From NCBI RefSeq assembly GCF_021271205.1, contig NZ_JAIWKS010000002.1, forward strand, positions 248,001 through 312,000: DNA of 64,000 nt. Direction: 5' to 3'. This DNA is from Pseudomonas uvaldensis (lineage in GTDB: Bacteria > Pseudomonadota > Gammaproteobacteria > Pseudomonadales > Pseudomonadaceae). The notes under the pieces were generated by a model. The model made no database searches. It was not told the DNA's origin and was given only the letters and a program-made list of their open reading frames with translations. The position numbers and the translations under genes are program-made. Positions 1 to 9,455 of the stretch are shown one piece after another (position 1 is the first letter of the stretch; each line of letters opens with the position of its first letter).

Positions 1-619
1 CCACCCGGTCGGACACATCGCGGGCAAAGCGAATCTCGTGGGTCACCAGCACCATGGTCATGCCGTCTTCGGCAAGCATGCGCATGGTGTCCAGCACTTC
101 GCCCACCAGTTGTGGGTCCAGGGCCGAGGTGGCTTCGTCGAACAGCATGTAGTCCGGTGACATTGCCAGGGCCCGGGCGATGGCCATGCGTTGTTGCTGG
201 CCCCCGGAAAGTTTGCCGGGAAACGCCTTGAGCTTGTCGCCCAGGCCAACGTGTTCGAGCTGACGCACCGCCAGGGCTTCGGCGTCCTGCTTGCTCTTGC
301 CCAGCACTTTGCGCGGTGCCAGCATCACGTTCTCCAGCACGGTCAAGTGAGGGAAGGCGTTCCATTGCTGGAAGACAATGCCGATCTTCTGCCGCAAGTG
401 ATTGAGGTCGGTGGCGCGGTCATGGACTTCGATGCCGTCGACGCGGATGCTGCCTTTCTGGATCGGCTCCAGGCCGTTGATGCACATCAGCAGCGTCGAT
501 TTGCCGGAGCCCGAGCCGCCGATGATCGACACCACTTCGCCCTTGTCCACCGTCAGGCTCACGCCCTTGACCACCTCCAGATCACCGAAGGATTTGTGCA
601 CGTTTTCGATTTCAATCAT
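1..619 (-). CDS. Polar amino-acid ABC transporter ATP-binding subunit (3' end outside window)
   Basis: This is the cytoplasmic ATPase of a polar amino-acid importer. The first 206 codons lie here and the gene runs off the left edge. Translation from the ATG at 619 ([11 protein letters not shown]) shows a Walker A motif GGSGSGKST, a Q-loop QQWNAF, the ABC signature LSGGQQQR, Walker [12 protein letters not shown] and the switch histidine in VTHE. This is the full order of a PAAT-family ATPase of about 240-250 residues, so only the C-terminal tail is missing. It overlaps the upstream permease by 8 bp, so the two are surely cotranscribed with the permeases, AcnX and binding protein. The substrate is inferred from neighbours to be a hydroxyproline or related amino acid. 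Confidence 0.93.
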   Translation of the reverse strand, partial: MIEIENVHKSFGDLEVVKGVSLTVDKGEVVSIIGGSGSGKSTLLMCINGLEPIQKGSIRVDGIEVHDRATDLNHLRQKIGIVFQQWNAFPHLTVLENVMLAPRKVLGKSKQDAEALAVRQLEHVGLGDKLKAFPGKLSGGQQQRMAIARALAMSPDYMLFDEATSALDPQLVGEVLDTMRMLAEDGMTMVLVTHEIRFARDVSDRV

Positions 620-1262
620 TTTCCTGCCACCTTCTTTCCAACCGTGCGCCGAGGCGGGCGACCACCAGGCTCATGACGTAGTAGATGAGGCCTGCGATGC
701 ACAGCACCAGCAGGGGTTCTTGAATGCGCGTGACGATGGTCTGCGAGGCGCGCAGCAGTTCGACGATGCCGATCCACATCACTAGGGCGGTGTCTTTCAT
801 TACGCCGAGCACCAGGTTCAGCCAGCCGGGAAAGGCCACCCGCGTGGCAATCGGCAGGACGATGAAGCGCAGGTCCTGCAGATAACTCAGGCCCAGGGAG
901 CGACTGGCGCGCCGCGTGCCGAGGGGCACCGCCAGCACGCCGCCCCGGACGATTTCGGTGAAATAGGCCGCCGCGTAGATTCCAAGCACGATGCAGCCGA
1001 CCGCAAAGGCGCTGAGGTTCAGCCCGGCAATGCTCTTGAAAGAGTTGAACAACACGAACTGGATCAGCAGCGGCACGCTGCGAAACACATCCAGCACCCA
1101 GGCCAGTGGCAGGCTGGCCCTTGGCGCCAGGGCCCGGAGCAGGCCGAACAGCAGGCCGGCCAGGCTGCCCAGCAGGATCGACCATGCGGTCAGTTGCAAC
1201 GTGACCCAGGCCCCTTCGAGCAGGAACAGCAGGTCGTTGACGGTGAGGCTTGTGGCAAACAT
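612..1262 (-). CDS. Polar amino-acid ABC transporter permease (second)
   Basis: This is an inner-membrane permease of the HisM/GlnP type, 216 residues from the ATG at 1262 ([10 protein letters not shown]). Hydrophobic helices fill the protein, and the EAA-loop equivalent around [16 protein letters not shown] faces the ATPase, as is usual for the family. A longer reading frame extends upstream to 1697, but that part is antiparallel shadow of the neighbouring permease and has no membrane-protein character. The gene follows another permease after a 38-bp gap and overlaps the ATPase start by 8 bp. The two permeases probably form the heterodimeric channel. The substrate cannot be read from the sequence. 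Confidence 0.92.
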   Translation of the reverse strand: MFATSLTVNDLLFLLEGAWVTLQLTAWSILLGSLAGLLFGLLRALAPRASLPLAWVLDVFRSVPLLIQFVLFNSFKSIAGLNLSAFAVGCIVLGIYAAAYFTEIVRGGVLAVPLGTRRASRSLGLSYLQDLRFIVLPIATRVAFPGWLNLVLGVMKDTALVMWIGIVELLRASQTIVTRIQEPLLVLCIAGLIYYVMSLVVARLGARLERRWQEND

Positions 1263-1300
1263 GACGGGCCCTCGATAAGGATGCTTCAATAACGATGCTT

Positions 1301-1966
1301 TCAATAGCGAAAGAGCCGCCAGGACAGCAGCCGGGCCAGTCCGACGATCGATTTGGCGATCAGGTAATACAGCACTGCCGCGAGGGCGAAATATTCGAAG
1401 GTACGGAACGTCTTGACGTTGTATTCCTGGGTCACGCCGGTGAGGTCGTTGTTCAGGCCGACCACCACCCCCAGCGACGTCATCAACACCGCCCAGACCA
1501 TCTGGTTGGTCAAGGGATAGAAGACGATGCGCAACAGCTGCGGGACGATGATCATCCGGTAGGCCTGGAACGCACTCATCCCCAGGGAACGCGCCGCGCG
1601 CATCTGTGTGCCGGGCACGGCCTTGAGGCCGCCGCGAAAATTCTCCGCCAGATAGCCGGCGTTGTTGAAGGTGATCCCGGCCAGCAGCGCGAGCCATGAA
1701 CTGACGTGCAACCCGAGGGAACCGAGGCCGAAGTAGAGGATGTAGATCTGGAACAGTGAGGGGGTGTTACGGGCGATGGAAACCCAGCCGTTGCCCACCC
1801 CGCGTAGCAATGGGTGGCGCGCCTGGCGCATGACCGTCAGCACCAGGGCGATCAGCACGCCGAAAATCATCGACAGGGCCGCGGTTTCGAACGTCACCCA
1901 CGCCCCGGCCAGCATATCGGGCAGGGCGCGCAGGGCGGGGCGCCACTGGAAGCTGTAGTCAAACAT
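1301..1966 (-). CDS. Polar amino-acid ABC transporter permease (first)
   Basis: This 221-residue integral membrane protein begins MFDYSFQWRP at 1966. It carries the typical PAAT permease features: an N-terminal helix starting about residue 17, the segment SIARNTPSLFQIYILYFGLG, and the ATPase-docking EAA loop AVPGTQMRAARSLGMS. It is the partner of the permease immediately downstream. Its start lies 8 bp inside the 3' end of the aconitase X gene, so translation is probably coupled to that enzyme. This links import with hydroxyproline dehydration. The start was chosen because longer frames run through the AcnX coding region. Confidence 0.92.
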   Translation of the reverse strand: MFDYSFQWRPALRALPDMLAGAWVTFETAALSMIFGVLIALVLTVMRQARHPLLRGVGNGWVSIARNTPSLFQIYILYFGLGSLGLHVSSWLALLAGITFNNAGYLAENFRGGLKAVPGTQMRAARSLGMSAFQAYRMIIVPQLLRIVFYPLTNQMVWAVLMTSLGVVVGLNNDLTGVTQEYNVKTFRTFEYFALAAVLYYLIAKSIVGLARLLSWRLFRY

Positions 1967-3728
1967 GGGATCTGTTTCCTGGACGATTGACAGGGCGCAA
2001 CCACATCGGCGGCTGGCCGCTGGTGGTGCCGGTGCACGCCGCCTCGACGCATTCGGCGAGGCTGGCAAAGTGCACACCGCGGCCCACCAGGCCCGGCGCG
2101 TAATGGGCGAATTTGCCGGAGTTGGTCATCAACGTGGTGGCCTGTGGCGGGATCACGGGTTCGCCCAACATGCACCAGCAGGTGTCGGTGACCAGCGTAG
2201 CGCCGAAGGCTTCGAGGGACGCGAGATACCCGCCGGCGCGGGCTTGTTCCAGTACCGCTCGACCGCAGGTGATCGCCAGCATTACTTGCGGATGTTTATG
2301 TCGACCCGCGCACAGCTTTGCCAGGGCCGCGAACTCGCTGAGGGAAAAATGCGGGTTACCCAGGGAAACCACATCCACGTGGTTGTCCCGGGCATTGTTC
2401 AACTCGCGCCAACTGGCAAGCAGGCCCGCGATATCGACGGCTTTGACCGGCAAAACCGGCTCCCACGTATCCGGGTCGAGGGCTTCCGGGGTTACCCCGG
2501 CGATGTGGAACAGCGGCGCGGCGCTGGTGGTAGCGAACGCGGCACCGAAGGCTTTCAGGTCGTCCTGGCTGGGGGCGGCGTGTTCCAGGCCGCGAATCAG
2601 CGGGATGTTCCGGCCCGCCAGGTGACCGACGTGGTAGCCCAGCAGCGGATAGAAACTGTCGTCGACGGCGCCCGACACCGGCACCTCGACGATCAATCCG
2701 GCCTTGCGCCGGGCGTCCAGGTGACAACCGGCCAACGGTGCGCGTCCGCACAATGCTATGCAGATGTCGAGGAAGTCCGGGTATTTCTGGGTGCGTGCGC
2801 CGAGTACGCTGTTGGCATAGACCACCGCATTGGATTCGGCCCAGACGATTTGCTCGCCGGCCTTGGGGGCTGTGTCGAGCAGGTAGGGCGCACAGGTGAA
2901 ACTCATCTGCGCGCCCATCGCCATATAGGCATCGCCCAAGGCGCTGGCCGGCTCGCCCAGAAGCGGGTCGACGCCCAGTTCCCGCCAGCGACGCTGGTCC
3001 ACGGAAATGGCATTGAGGGTGGTGGGTACCCGTACCTTCGCCTCCCATTGCACCAGTTGTTCGGCAAAACGCAGGCTGGCCGGACCGGTGTAGATACAGC
3101 CGTCGATATGCGCCTGGGTCACGTCCAGCAGTTGTTCCGCACCCTGGATGGCGGCCATGCGCAATACGATCTGCATCGCCACCTGGGCAGCCTTGCCATG
3201 CGCCCCGTCGAGCAATGCCCGATCCTGCCCGGTAAGCTGAACACTCGACGGCGCAGAGGATGGCAGGGCAGCCTGCCTGCTTTGCCAGCCATCGTTGGGA
3301 CGGCGTCCGGACAAGGTCACACCGTTCCCTTCGATGCGCGCGAAGCCTTGGCCCCGCAATCGATCGAACGCCTCGCGACCGACGCACACGACCGGCAGGG
3401 TACGCTGGAAGATCACTTCTGCCACGAGCACGCCCAGGGTCAGGATCTCGTCGGCTTCGGCCAGCACCAGGGCGGCGGGCGCGTGACCGTTGCTGATCAG
3501 TTCCATCATCACGCTGCTGCCGGTACAGGAGCCGCGCCCACCGGGAATCGCCAATACGCGCCCGCCCAAGCGTTCACCGCTCAGCGGATGGTGGCGGTCG
3601 ATCACCTCGCCGGTGGCCGGGTCCACACCACCCCAGAAACTCAGGCTCACATCGGCGAAGAGTAGGGTGCCCTGGGCGGCTCCCTCCACCAGACAGCGAC
3701 CTTCGACGCGGACAGGCGTGCTTGGCAT
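1959..3728 (-). CDS. Aconitase X fusion protein, probable cis-3-hydroxy-L-proline dehydratase
   Basis: This 589-residue protein joins the small swivelling AcnX domain (about residues 1-140, with GGRVLAIPGGRGSCTGSSV) to the large catalytic AcnX domain (about 165-570). The large domain includes DGCIYTGPASL, VWAESNAVVYANSVLGART and the late TDTCWCM segment with conserved cysteines. In many organisms these are two subunits; the fused bacterial form is known as cis-3-hydroxy-L-proline dehydratase, giving delta-1-pyrroline-2-carboxylate and hence L-proline. It sits 10 bp after the binding-protein gene and overlaps the permease by 8 bp, so the enzyme is embedded in an import operon. A different hydroxylated imino-acid substrate remains possible. 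Family assignment is firm; substrate is inferred from family and context. Confidence 0.88.
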   Translation of the reverse strand: MPSTPVRVEGRCLVEGAAQGTLLFADVSLSFWGGVDPATGEVIDRHHPLSGERLGGRVLAIPGGRGSCTGSSVMMELISNGHAPAALVLAEADEILTLGVLVAEVIFQRTLPVVCVGREAFDRLRGQGFARIEGNGVTLSGRRPNDGWQSRQAALPSSAPSSVQLTGQDRALLDGAHGKAAQVAMQIVLRMAAIQGAEQLLDVTQAHIDGCIYTGPASLRFAEQLVQWEAKVRVPTTLNAISVDQRRWRELGVDPLLGEPASALGDAYMAMGAQMSFTCAPYLLDTAPKAGEQIVWAESNAVVYANSVLGARTQKYPDFLDICIALCGRAPLAGCHLDARRKAGLIVEVPVSGAVDDSFYPLLGYHVGHLAGRNIPLIRGLEHAAPSQDDLKAFGAAFATTSAAPLFHIAGVTPEALDPDTWEPVLPVKAVDIAGLLASWRELNNARDNHVDVVSLGNPHFSLSEFAALAKLCAGRHKHPQVMLAITCGRAVLEQARAGGYLASLEAFGATLVTDTCWCMLGEPVIPPQATTLMTNSGKFAHYAPGLVGRGVHFASLAECVEAACTGTTSGQPPMWLRPVNRPGNRSHV

Positions 3729-3738
3729 GTCCCGATCC

Positions 3739-4557
3739 TCAGTAGTAGACCTGAGGAACGGTCAGGTTGGTCGGCGCAATGTCGGTGCCAACCCATTTGG
3801 TGAACAGCTCCTTGTAGCGGCCGGTGCGTACCTGCTGGTTGATGAAGAGATTGAGGTAGTTGATCAGGCCGTACTCGCTGCGCTTGGCACCGAGGGAGAC
3901 GTAGTCGATGACGTAGGGGGCGTCGCCGGCAATTTTAAGATTCTTGTACTTGCCGGATTTGATGGTCGCGGCCGCCACGGTGTTGGTCACCACCGTCGCA
4001 TCGATGTGTCCCTGGGCGACGGCCAGCAACGTGTCGTTCTGCGACTGATAGGCCCGGAAGCTGCCGCTGCCCCAGCTTTTCTGGTCTTTTTCCAGGGCGA
4101 TGGCTTCGTAGGTACCGCTGGTATTGCCCAGGGCCTTGCCCTTGAGGTCGGCGAAGCTGTTGATGCCGGTGTTGTCGCGGGTCAGCACCACCATCTGGAA
4201 AGCGAAGTAGGGCACGGTGAGGCCGACGGTCTTGGCCCGTTCGAGGGTGTCGGAGGTCGATGCGACGATCACGTCGGCGCGACCGGAAATGAGCGCCGGG
4301 ATCCGGTCGGGAAACGGCGTTTCCACGACTTCGGCCTCCACGCCGAGCACTTTCGCCAGGTCGTTGCAGTAATCCACGTCGAAGCCCGCCGGCTTGTTGC
4401 TTTCGTCGCGAAAACCCATGGGCGGGAAGTCCAGGGTCACGGCGCAACGCAGCTTGCCGGAGCCGATGATGTCGTCGAGTTTGTCGGCATGTGCCGGGGA
4501 GATGAACAGGGGAGTCAGGACAACGCTTAACGCTACGGCCAATGCAGGGTTCTTCAT
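3739..4557 (-). CDS. Periplasmic amino-acid binding protein of the ABC importer
   Basis: This is a 272-residue family 3 solute-binding protein. The N-terminus MKNPALAVALSVVLTPLF ending SPAHA-D is a clear Sec signal peptide. The mature protein opens with a KLRCAVTLDFPPMGF strand and GFDVDYCNDLAKVLG, the usual amino-acid binding fold, followed by GRADVIVASTSDTLERAK. It is the first gene of the operon that continues into AcnX, two permeases and the ATPase. Upstream lies a GTATAC palindrome that may bind the GntR regulator encoded near 10 kb. The ligand is predicted to be a free or hydroxylated amino acid. Confidence 0.93.
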   Translation of the reverse strand: MKNPALAVALSVVLTPLFISPAHADKLDDIIGSGKLRCAVTLDFPPMGFRDESNKPAGFDVDYCNDLAKVLGVEAEVVETPFPDRIPALISGRADVIVASTSDTLERAKTVGLTVPYFAFQMVVLTRDNTGINSFADLKGKALGNTSGTYEAIALEKDQKSWGSGSFRAYQSQNDTLLAVAQGHIDATVVTNTVAAATIKSGKYKNLKIAGDAPYVIDYVSLGAKRSEYGLINYLNLFINQQVRTGRYKELFTKWVGTDIAPTNLTVPQVYY

Positions 4558-4603
4558 AAGTGCCTCGCTGTCGAATCGGTGCGTTGAGATATCGTAGTTA
4601 GGA

Positions 4604-4617
4604 TTTCGTATACGATA
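4604..4617. promoter_or_regulatory. GTATAC operator-like palindrome upstream of the importer operon
   Basis: TCGTATACGA at 4606-4615 is a perfect 10-bp palindrome about 50 bp before the binding-protein start. GTATAC cores are typical of FadR/FCD GntR regulators. A near copy, TGGTATACGA, lies before the GntR gene at 10159-10168. Binding by that GntR is inference. Confidence 0.5.
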
Positions 4618-4786
4618 TTAAATAAAGCAATCAACGTGCCTGATCGGTGTTTTACCGCTCGCTGTGGTTAAGTCATTGATAGTTAAGAAACTGCTTCGGA
4701 CGGACGCCCAGCAGCAAACAAGCCTGTTTCATCGCAGTGTTACAGATAGGAGCAAGTGCGCCGCCGATGCCCCGCAAGGGAACAGG

Positions 4787-5539
4787 CTACTGGCGCTGGT
4801 TCTCGCGAAACTGGCTCGGTGAAAGGCTGGTCAGCGCGCGGAACTGGCGACTGAAGGCGCTGTGGTCGGTGTAACCGCAGCGCAGGGCGATTTCGGTGAT
4901 CGGCAGGTGTTTGTCCAGTAACAGCCGCGAGGCTTCTTCCAGTCGAGCCTTGTGAATCATCTGTCGGGGCGTGAGCTGGAAGATGCGTTTGCACTGACGT
5001 TCCAGCTGCGCCACCGACAGCCCGGCGATAGCGGTCAGTTCAGCGAGGCTGACCGGGCGGGCGAAGTGCTGTTTGATGTGGGCGTCGACCGCCGCCAGCT
5101 TCTGGAACGCCGGGTCTGCGGAACGGGGCAATTGCAAGTCCCTGGAAATGCCGGCGAGGCCAACGATCCGTGCATCGGCGTCGCACAGGGCGAGTTTGTG
5201 AGTCAGGCACCACACCGGCTGGTTGCCGTAGTACAGGTGCAGCTCGAGTTGGTCGGCCAGTTCCCGACCGCTTGCCAGGACCCGTCGATCCTGTTCGGTA
5301 TACAGCGGGCCGAAGCGCTCGGGAAATACCTGCTCGGCGGTGAGGCCCAGCAGGTCGCCGCTGTGCTTGAAGCCGCAGCGTCGGGCCAGGGTCTGGTTGA
5401 CGAAGGCGTAGCGGGCCTGCTTGTCCTTGATGAAAAACACCACGTCCGACAGGGTGTCGAGCAGCGGGGCGATGGGTTGCAGGCTGCGCAGCAGGGTATC
5501 GAGGTCGCAAGGTGGGAAAACAGTGAGCGAGGGGTACAT
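4787..5539 (-). CDS. PAS domain-containing AraC-family transcriptional regulator
   Basis: This 250-residue regulator starts at MYPSLTVFPP (5539). A longer frame to 5593 would translate a degenerate REP sequence and was rejected. Residues about 15-130 form a PAS-like sensor (LLDTLSDVVFFIKDKQ, FVNQTLARRCGF, LVGLAGISRDLQ pattern). Residues about 150-248 hold the two AraC helix-turn-helix motifs, including LAELTAIAGLSVAQLERQ and ITEIALRCGYTDHSAFSRQF. It lies between the dehydrogenase genes and the importer operon on the same strand, so it probably controls one or both. AraC proteins of this architecture are often activators of amino-acid catabolic operons. The effector is unknown. Confidence 0.88.
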   Translation of the reverse strand: MYPSLTVFPPCDLDTLLRSLQPIAPLLDTLSDVVFFIKDKQARYAFVNQTLARRCGFKHSGDLLGLTAEQVFPERFGPLYTEQDRRVLASGRELADQLELHLYYGNQPVWCLTHKLALCDADARIVGLAGISRDLQLPRSADPAFQKLAAVDAHIKQHFARPVSLAELTAIAGLSVAQLERQCKRIFQLTPRQMIHKARLEEASRLLLDKHLPITEIALRCGYTDHSAFSRQFRALTSLSPSQFRENQRQ

Positions 5540-5620
5540 GGGCCGGCAGCGCCTTTTGTAGGAACGAGCGGGTTCGCGATGGCGCAGTGTCATTCGAAAA
5601 ATGGGTGGCTGTCACGCCGC

Positions 5621-5711
5621 AATCGCGAGCAGGCTCGCTCCCACAAAGGGTCGAGATCAGTCGCAAATGCAACTTCCACCGGATCCCCGGGGGAGCGAGC
5701 CTGCTCGCGAT
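5621..5711. repeat. REPIN (paired inverted REP)
   Basis: Two inverted arms, AATCGCGAGCAGGCTCGCTC at 5621-5640 and its complement-like GGGAGCGAGCCTGCTCGCGA ending at 5710, enclose about 45 bp. A further degenerate arm lies at 5557-5580. The repeat sits between the dehydrogenase alpha-subunit gene and the AraC gene. Confidence 0.8.
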
Positions 5712-5743
5712 GAGGCCGGCAGACCCAATACAGATACCAGGAT

Positions 5744-7000
5744 TCAGTTGCGCGGGAATTCTTCCAGCTCCAGCAAGGTTTCAATCCTCGCCGGACTGAA
5801 GGGCGGACGCGGCACCGGCGGTGTCCAGCCAAGCAGATATTCCAGCGCCGCGCCGCACACCCGCCCCTGGCATGCGCCCATGCCGCAGCGGCTCGCCAGT
5901 TTCGCTTCACGCCAGTTCGGATGTCCGGTCAGCTCGCCATAGGCCACATCTTCGCAGCGGCAGACCAGGGTGTCGGCGCGGGCCAGGTTTTTGAGCCGTG
6001 CATCGAGGGCGAACGCCTTGTTCAACGTCCTGGCGAAAGCCTGCCAATGTGCACGACGCGACCACAGGCGTCGGGCGGCGGCCGTATCGTCGACCGCCGC
6101 GTGTCCGGCGATGGCACCTTCCACAAGCGCCAGTTCGCTTCCACCGAAACCGGTGCATTCGCCAGCGGCGTAATGGCCGGGGCGGGTGGTCGCTTGCCAG
6201 CTATCCACCGCCAGGGCGTTGCCTGTCAACTCACAGCCCAGGGCCTGACCGAGCTGGGTATTGGGGATGAGGCCGAAGCCGCAGGCCAACCGGTCGCAGG
6301 CCAGCTCGATGGGCTTGCCGTGTTGCAGCAGGCGCACGCCTTCGAGTCGTTCGTCCCCGTAGGCTTGCACCACATGGGTGTCAGTGCGGTAGTGGCCGTC
6401 GAACAAGCTGAACGCCTGTACGAACTTGCCCGGCCAGCGGGGCAATTGCGCGACGAAACCGGCCACGGCAGCGCGACCGGCCTGCTCGGCGATCCGCAGC
6501 ACTTGCGCACCTTGGTGCCGCGCCGTGGCGGCGCTGGCCAGCAACAAGGGCCCGCTGCCGGCGATTACCAACCGTTCGCCGCGTACCGGCAGGCCGCCCT
6601 TGATCAACGCCTGCAAGCCGCCGGCACCGGTCACGCCGGGTAGCGTCCAGCCGGGGAAGGGCAGCAGCAGTTCGCGGGCGCCGGTGCACAGGATCAAGCG
6701 CTCGTAGCGGATCTGCCAGCCGTGTTTGGCGTCCTCCACCAGCAATGTCTGGTCGGCTGCGCGGGCAATCACGCGGGTGCCAGGATGGCAGCGCACATTG
6801 GTGCGGGCGAGCAGCCATTCGCGCAGGCGTCGTGCCTCGGTGGGCAGGTTGGCTTGGGGGCCGTCGCGCCAGATCTGTCCGCCCGGCAGTGGGTTGTCGT
6901 CCAGCAGCACAATGGATGCGCCACTGCTCGCCGCGGCGAGGGCGGCGGCCATGCCGGCGGGGCCGGCGCCGATGATCAGCAGGTCGGTGGTTTCGTTCAT
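5744..7000 (-). CDS. FAD/NAD(P)-binding oxidoreductase, alpha subunit of hydroxyproline/opine-type dehydrogenase
   Basis: This 418-residue flavoprotein starts at MNETTDLLIIGAGPAG (7000), an FAD-binding Rossmann fold. A second nucleotide-binding motif, RLVIAGSGPLLLASA, lies in the middle, and GHYAAGECTGFGG follows. The C-terminal region has a BFD-like [2Fe-2S] cluster site, CRCEDV plus CGMGACQGRVC. This is the build of the alpha subunit of heteromeric D-hydroxyproline dehydrogenases and of octopine/nopaline oxidases. It overlaps the small [2Fe-2S] subunit by 4 bp and is the last gene of the four-gene unit. With the epimerase upstream, oxidation of D-hydroxyproline is the best guess. An opine substrate cannot be excluded. 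Confidence 0.88.
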   Translation of the reverse strand: MNETTDLLIIGAGPAGMAAALAAASSGASIVLLDDNPLPGGQIWRDGPQANLPTEARRLREWLLARTNVRCHPGTRVIARAADQTLLVEDAKHGWQIRYERLILCTGARELLLPFPGWTLPGVTGAGGLQALIKGGLPVRGERLVIAGSGPLLLASAATARHQGAQVLRIAEQAGRAAVAGFVAQLPRWPGKFVQAFSLFDGHYRTDTHVVQAYGDERLEGVRLLQHGKPIELACDRLACGFGLIPNTQLGQALGCELTGNALAVDSWQATTRPGHYAAGECTGFGGSELALVEGAIAGHAAVDDTAAARRLWSRRAHWQAFARTLNKAFALDARLKNLARADTLVCRCEDVAYGELTGHPNWREAKLASRCGMGACQGRVCGAALEYLLGWTPPVPRPPFSPARIETLLELEEFPRN

Positions 7001-7233
7001 GGTCGGGTCTGCACTTGCATGCCGTCTCGGCACAGCGTCTGGCACGCCAGGCGCCGCTGGCCGTCGATCAGTACCCGGCATTCCTGGCAGATGCCCATGC
7101 CGCACAAGGGCGCCCGGCGCTGGCCGCTGACCGAGGTGCGGCTGCTGCCGTCTGAGCCCAGTGCCAATGCTGCCGCGACGCTGGTTCCACTGGCGACGGA
7201 TAATGGATGACCATCCAGTAATAATTCAGGCAT
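6997..7233 (-). CDS. Small [2Fe-2S] ferredoxin-like subunit of the dehydrogenase
   Basis: This 78-residue protein starts at [11 protein letters not shown] (7233). It is a stand-alone plant-ferredoxin-like domain with cysteines at 44, 49, 52 and 64 (PLCGMGICQEC then LACQT). It matches the gamma subunit of three-component D-hydroxyproline dehydrogenases, which passes electrons between the two flavin subunits. The start overlaps the 3' end of the beta-subunit gene by 8 bp and its end overlaps the alpha-subunit start by 4 bp. All three are therefore translationally coupled and presumably made in equal amounts. A much longer frame to 7647 is shadow of the neighbouring oxidase. Confidence 0.88.
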   Translation of the reverse strand: MPELLLDGHPLSVASGTSVAAALALGSDGSSRTSVSGQRRAPLCGMGICQECRVLIDGQRRLACQTLCRDGMQVQTRP

Positions 7234-8341
7234 GGACCGGTTCCCCAAGGAAGCGCTGCGGCAGATAAGGCTGTGCCGCCAACGGTGACGTTTCGTTGAA
7301 CAGTTGGGCGACCAGCAGATCGGCCGTCGCCGGTGCCGTGGTGACGCCCAGCCCTTCATGCCCCACCGCCAGCCATAACCCCTTGCGCTGCGGATGTTGG
7401 CCCACCAACGGCAGGCCATCGGGGCTGGCGGCTCGGAAACCGGTCCAGGCGCGAATGCCGTTGAGGTGCGCCAGCCCCGGCATGTACTCGACGGCGCGCT
7501 TGAGCATTTTCGCCAGCATCCAGCCTTCCACCTGCGGATCGACGGTTCCGAACTGCCGCGAGGCGCCAATGAACAACTGTCCGGTCGGGCGTGGCTGGAT
7601 GTTGCACGCCACCGAGGGACCGCTGGCATTGTGGGCGCTGGTGACATAACCCAGCTCCACCAGGGTATGGGTGACGGTGGCGGGGTAGCGATCAGTGATC
7701 AGCAGATGGCCCTTTTTCGGTTCGATGGGCAGTTCCGGGCATAACTCGGTGGCCTGGATGCCATTGGCGAGGATCACCGCTTCGGCGCTCAGCCAGCGAC
7801 CATCGTCCAGGCGCACGCGCCGGCCATCCACTTCGCTGACCTGCGCCCGTTGCTGGCGGATACCCGGTGAATCCAGCATCCAGCGAGTGGCGGCCGGGGC
7901 GTAGAGGATGCAGTCGCCCTTGATCAGCAACCCGCCTTCGAGGCCTTCGCGCAGTTCGGGCTCGCGCTGGCGCAGGGTCGCCCGGCCGATCAGCTCACAA
8001 GCTTCGCCATGGGCCGCCAGGTTGCGGTATTTGTCGTGGGCTACCGCCATTTCTTCTGCATTGGCGGCCAGCCACAAGGTGCCGTTGTTACGCATGGCGC
8101 AGTGCTCGGGCAGCAGTCGGGCGAGCTCGCGCCAACGTTGCAGGGAGTATTGGCTCAGGGCCAGTTCCGCCGGGTTGTCGTCCAGCACCAGCAGATGGCC
8201 CATGCCGGCGGCTGTCGCGCCCTGCCAGCCGGCATCCAGCACCAGTACTTCCAGGCCGCGCCGGGCCAATACCCTGGCGCAGGCCGCGCCGATGATGCCG
8301 GCACCGATGACGATCACATCGGCCACAGGCGCTTCGTTCAC
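7226..8341 (-). CDS. FAD-dependent D-amino-acid oxidase-family protein, beta subunit of hydroxyproline dehydrogenase
   Basis: This 371-residue protein starts [20 protein letters not shown], the GxGxxG FAD motif of the glycine/D-amino-acid oxidase (DAO) family. It ends with the typical DAO C-terminal segment [21 protein letters not shown]. In heteromeric D-hydroxyproline dehydrogenases this is the catalytic subunit oxidising the imino acid to a pyrroline carboxylate. It is sandwiched between the epimerase (4-bp overlap) and the [2Fe-2S] subunit (8-bp overlap). The lack of a downstream deaminase and semialdehyde dehydrogenase in the window means the rest of the trans-4-hydroxyproline route must lie elsewhere. 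Confidence 0.88.
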   Translation of the reverse strand: MNEAPVADVIVIGAGIIGAACARVLARRGLEVLVLDAGWQGATAAGMGHLLVLDDNPAELALSQYSLQRWRELARLLPEHCAMRNNGTLWLAANAEEMAVAHDKYRNLAAHGEACELIGRATLRQREPELREGLEGGLLIKGDCILYAPAATRWMLDSPGIRQQRAQVSEVDGRRVRLDDGRWLSAEAVILANGIQATELCPELPIEPKKGHLLITDRYPATVTHTLVELGYVTSAHNASGPSVACNIQPRPTGQLFIGASRQFGTVDPQVEGWMLAKMLKRAVEYMPGLAHLNGIRAWTGFRAASPDGLPLVGQHPQRKGLWLAVGHEGLGVTTAPATADLLVAQLFNETSPLAAQPYLPQRFLGEPVHA

Positions 8342-9270
8342 GGACGAATGCCCCAGGCGAACGGATCATCCGGTTCGATGATCAGCGAGGCTTCGTTACT
8401 GATGAAGGCGCGACCGCGAATGGTGGGCACGATGCGCTCGCCCGCCGGTTCGTAGGAACCTTCGAACTCGCTGCCGATGACACTCGCCTGGCGCCAGATC
8501 TGTCCGGGTTGCAACTTGCCGTCCGCCGCCAGGCACGCCAGTTTGGCGCTGGTGCCGGTGCCGCAGGGAGAGCGGTCATAGGCTTTGCCGGGGCAGAGCA
8601 CGAAGTTGCGGCTGTCGGCGTGCGGGTCTTCGGCGAACAGTTCGATGTGGTCGATCAGGCCGCCGTCTTCGCCGCGAAAGCCTTGCTGTTCCAAGGCCTG
8701 TTGCACGGCGAAGGTGTAGGCGGTCAACGCGTCGAGGTTGTCGCCCGCCACGCGCTGGCCATGGTCGGCGATCAGGAAAAACCAGTTACCGCCCCAGGCC
8801 ACGTCACCCACCACCGGGCCGATGCCGGGCACTTCCACGCTCAGTGCCTTGCGGTAACGGTAGGCGGGTACGTTGCGCACGCTGACCGAGCGATCTTCAT
8901 GCAAGGTCGCCTGGACGGTGCCCACCGGGGTTTCGATGGCATGCACGCCGGGGCCGATCCGGCCCAAATGGGCCAGGGACGCTACCAGTCCGATGGTGCC
9001 GTGACCGCACATGCCCAGGTAGCCACTGTTGTTGAAAAAGATCACCCCGGCACAGGCCTTCGGGTCCACCGGTTCACAGAGCAGCGCGCCTACCAGCACG
9101 TCACTGCCGCGGGGTTCCAGCACGCAGGCTGTGCGCCAGGCATCGTGCTCCTCGGCCAGCCGTTGCCTGCGCTCGGCCATGCTGCCCCGGCCCAGGTCGG
9201 GAAAGCCGTCGATGACCAGGCGGGTTGGCTCGCCGCCGGTGTGGGAATCGATGACGGTAATGCGTTTCAT
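8338..9270 (-). CDS. 4-hydroxyproline 2-epimerase (proline racemase family)
   Basis: This 310-residue enzyme starts [15 protein letters not shown] at 9270. Both catalytic cysteines of the racemase/epimerase class are present: Cys88 in YLGMCGHG and Cys236 in DRSPCGTGT. Dehydratases of the same family replace the first cysteine by threonine, so this one should epimerise rather than dehydrate. It converts trans-4-hydroxy-L-proline to cis-4-hydroxy-D-proline, the substrate for the dehydrogenase encoded just downstream (4-bp overlap). It heads the four-gene operon. Action on 3-hydroxyproline isomers is possible for this family and would fit the nearby AcnX enzyme. The upstream 185 bp contain one REP arm. 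Confidence 0.9.
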   Translation of the reverse strand: MKRITVIDSHTGGEPTRLVIDGFPDLGRGSMAERRQRLAEEHDAWRTACVLEPRGSDVLVGALLCEPVDPKACAGVIFFNNSGYLGMCGHGTIGLVASLAHLGRIGPGVHAIETPVGTVQATLHEDRSVSVRNVPAYRYRKALSVEVPGIGPVVGDVAWGGNWFFLIADHGQRVAGDNLDALTAYTFAVQQALEQQGFRGEDGGLIDHIELFAEDPHADSRNFVLCPGKAYDRSPCGTGTSAKLACLAADGKLQPGQIWRQASVIGSEFEGSYEPAGERIVPTIRGRAFISNEASLIIEPDDPFAWGIRP

Positions 9271-9415
9271 GGACAGGCCGCTCCCGTTCAGATGAGTGAA
9301 CGCAAGCGTGGCCCGCACCGAGGGTCGGCGGCTTGATGGTTTTATCCGGTGCTGATGACGAAATCGGCACAGCTGCGACACCCACAAACTCCAGCTACAC
9401 AAGAATCCTCTATGG

Positions 9416-9438
9416 CAGCGAGCAGGCTCGCTCCCACA
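9416..9438. repeat. Single REP arm
   Basis: GCAGCGAGCAGGCTCGCTCC and following bases form one hairpin-forming REP unit in the gap between the GntR and epimerase genes. No inverted partner was seen nearby. Confidence 0.6.
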
Positions 9439-9455
9439 GGGAGGGTGGGGTGGGC

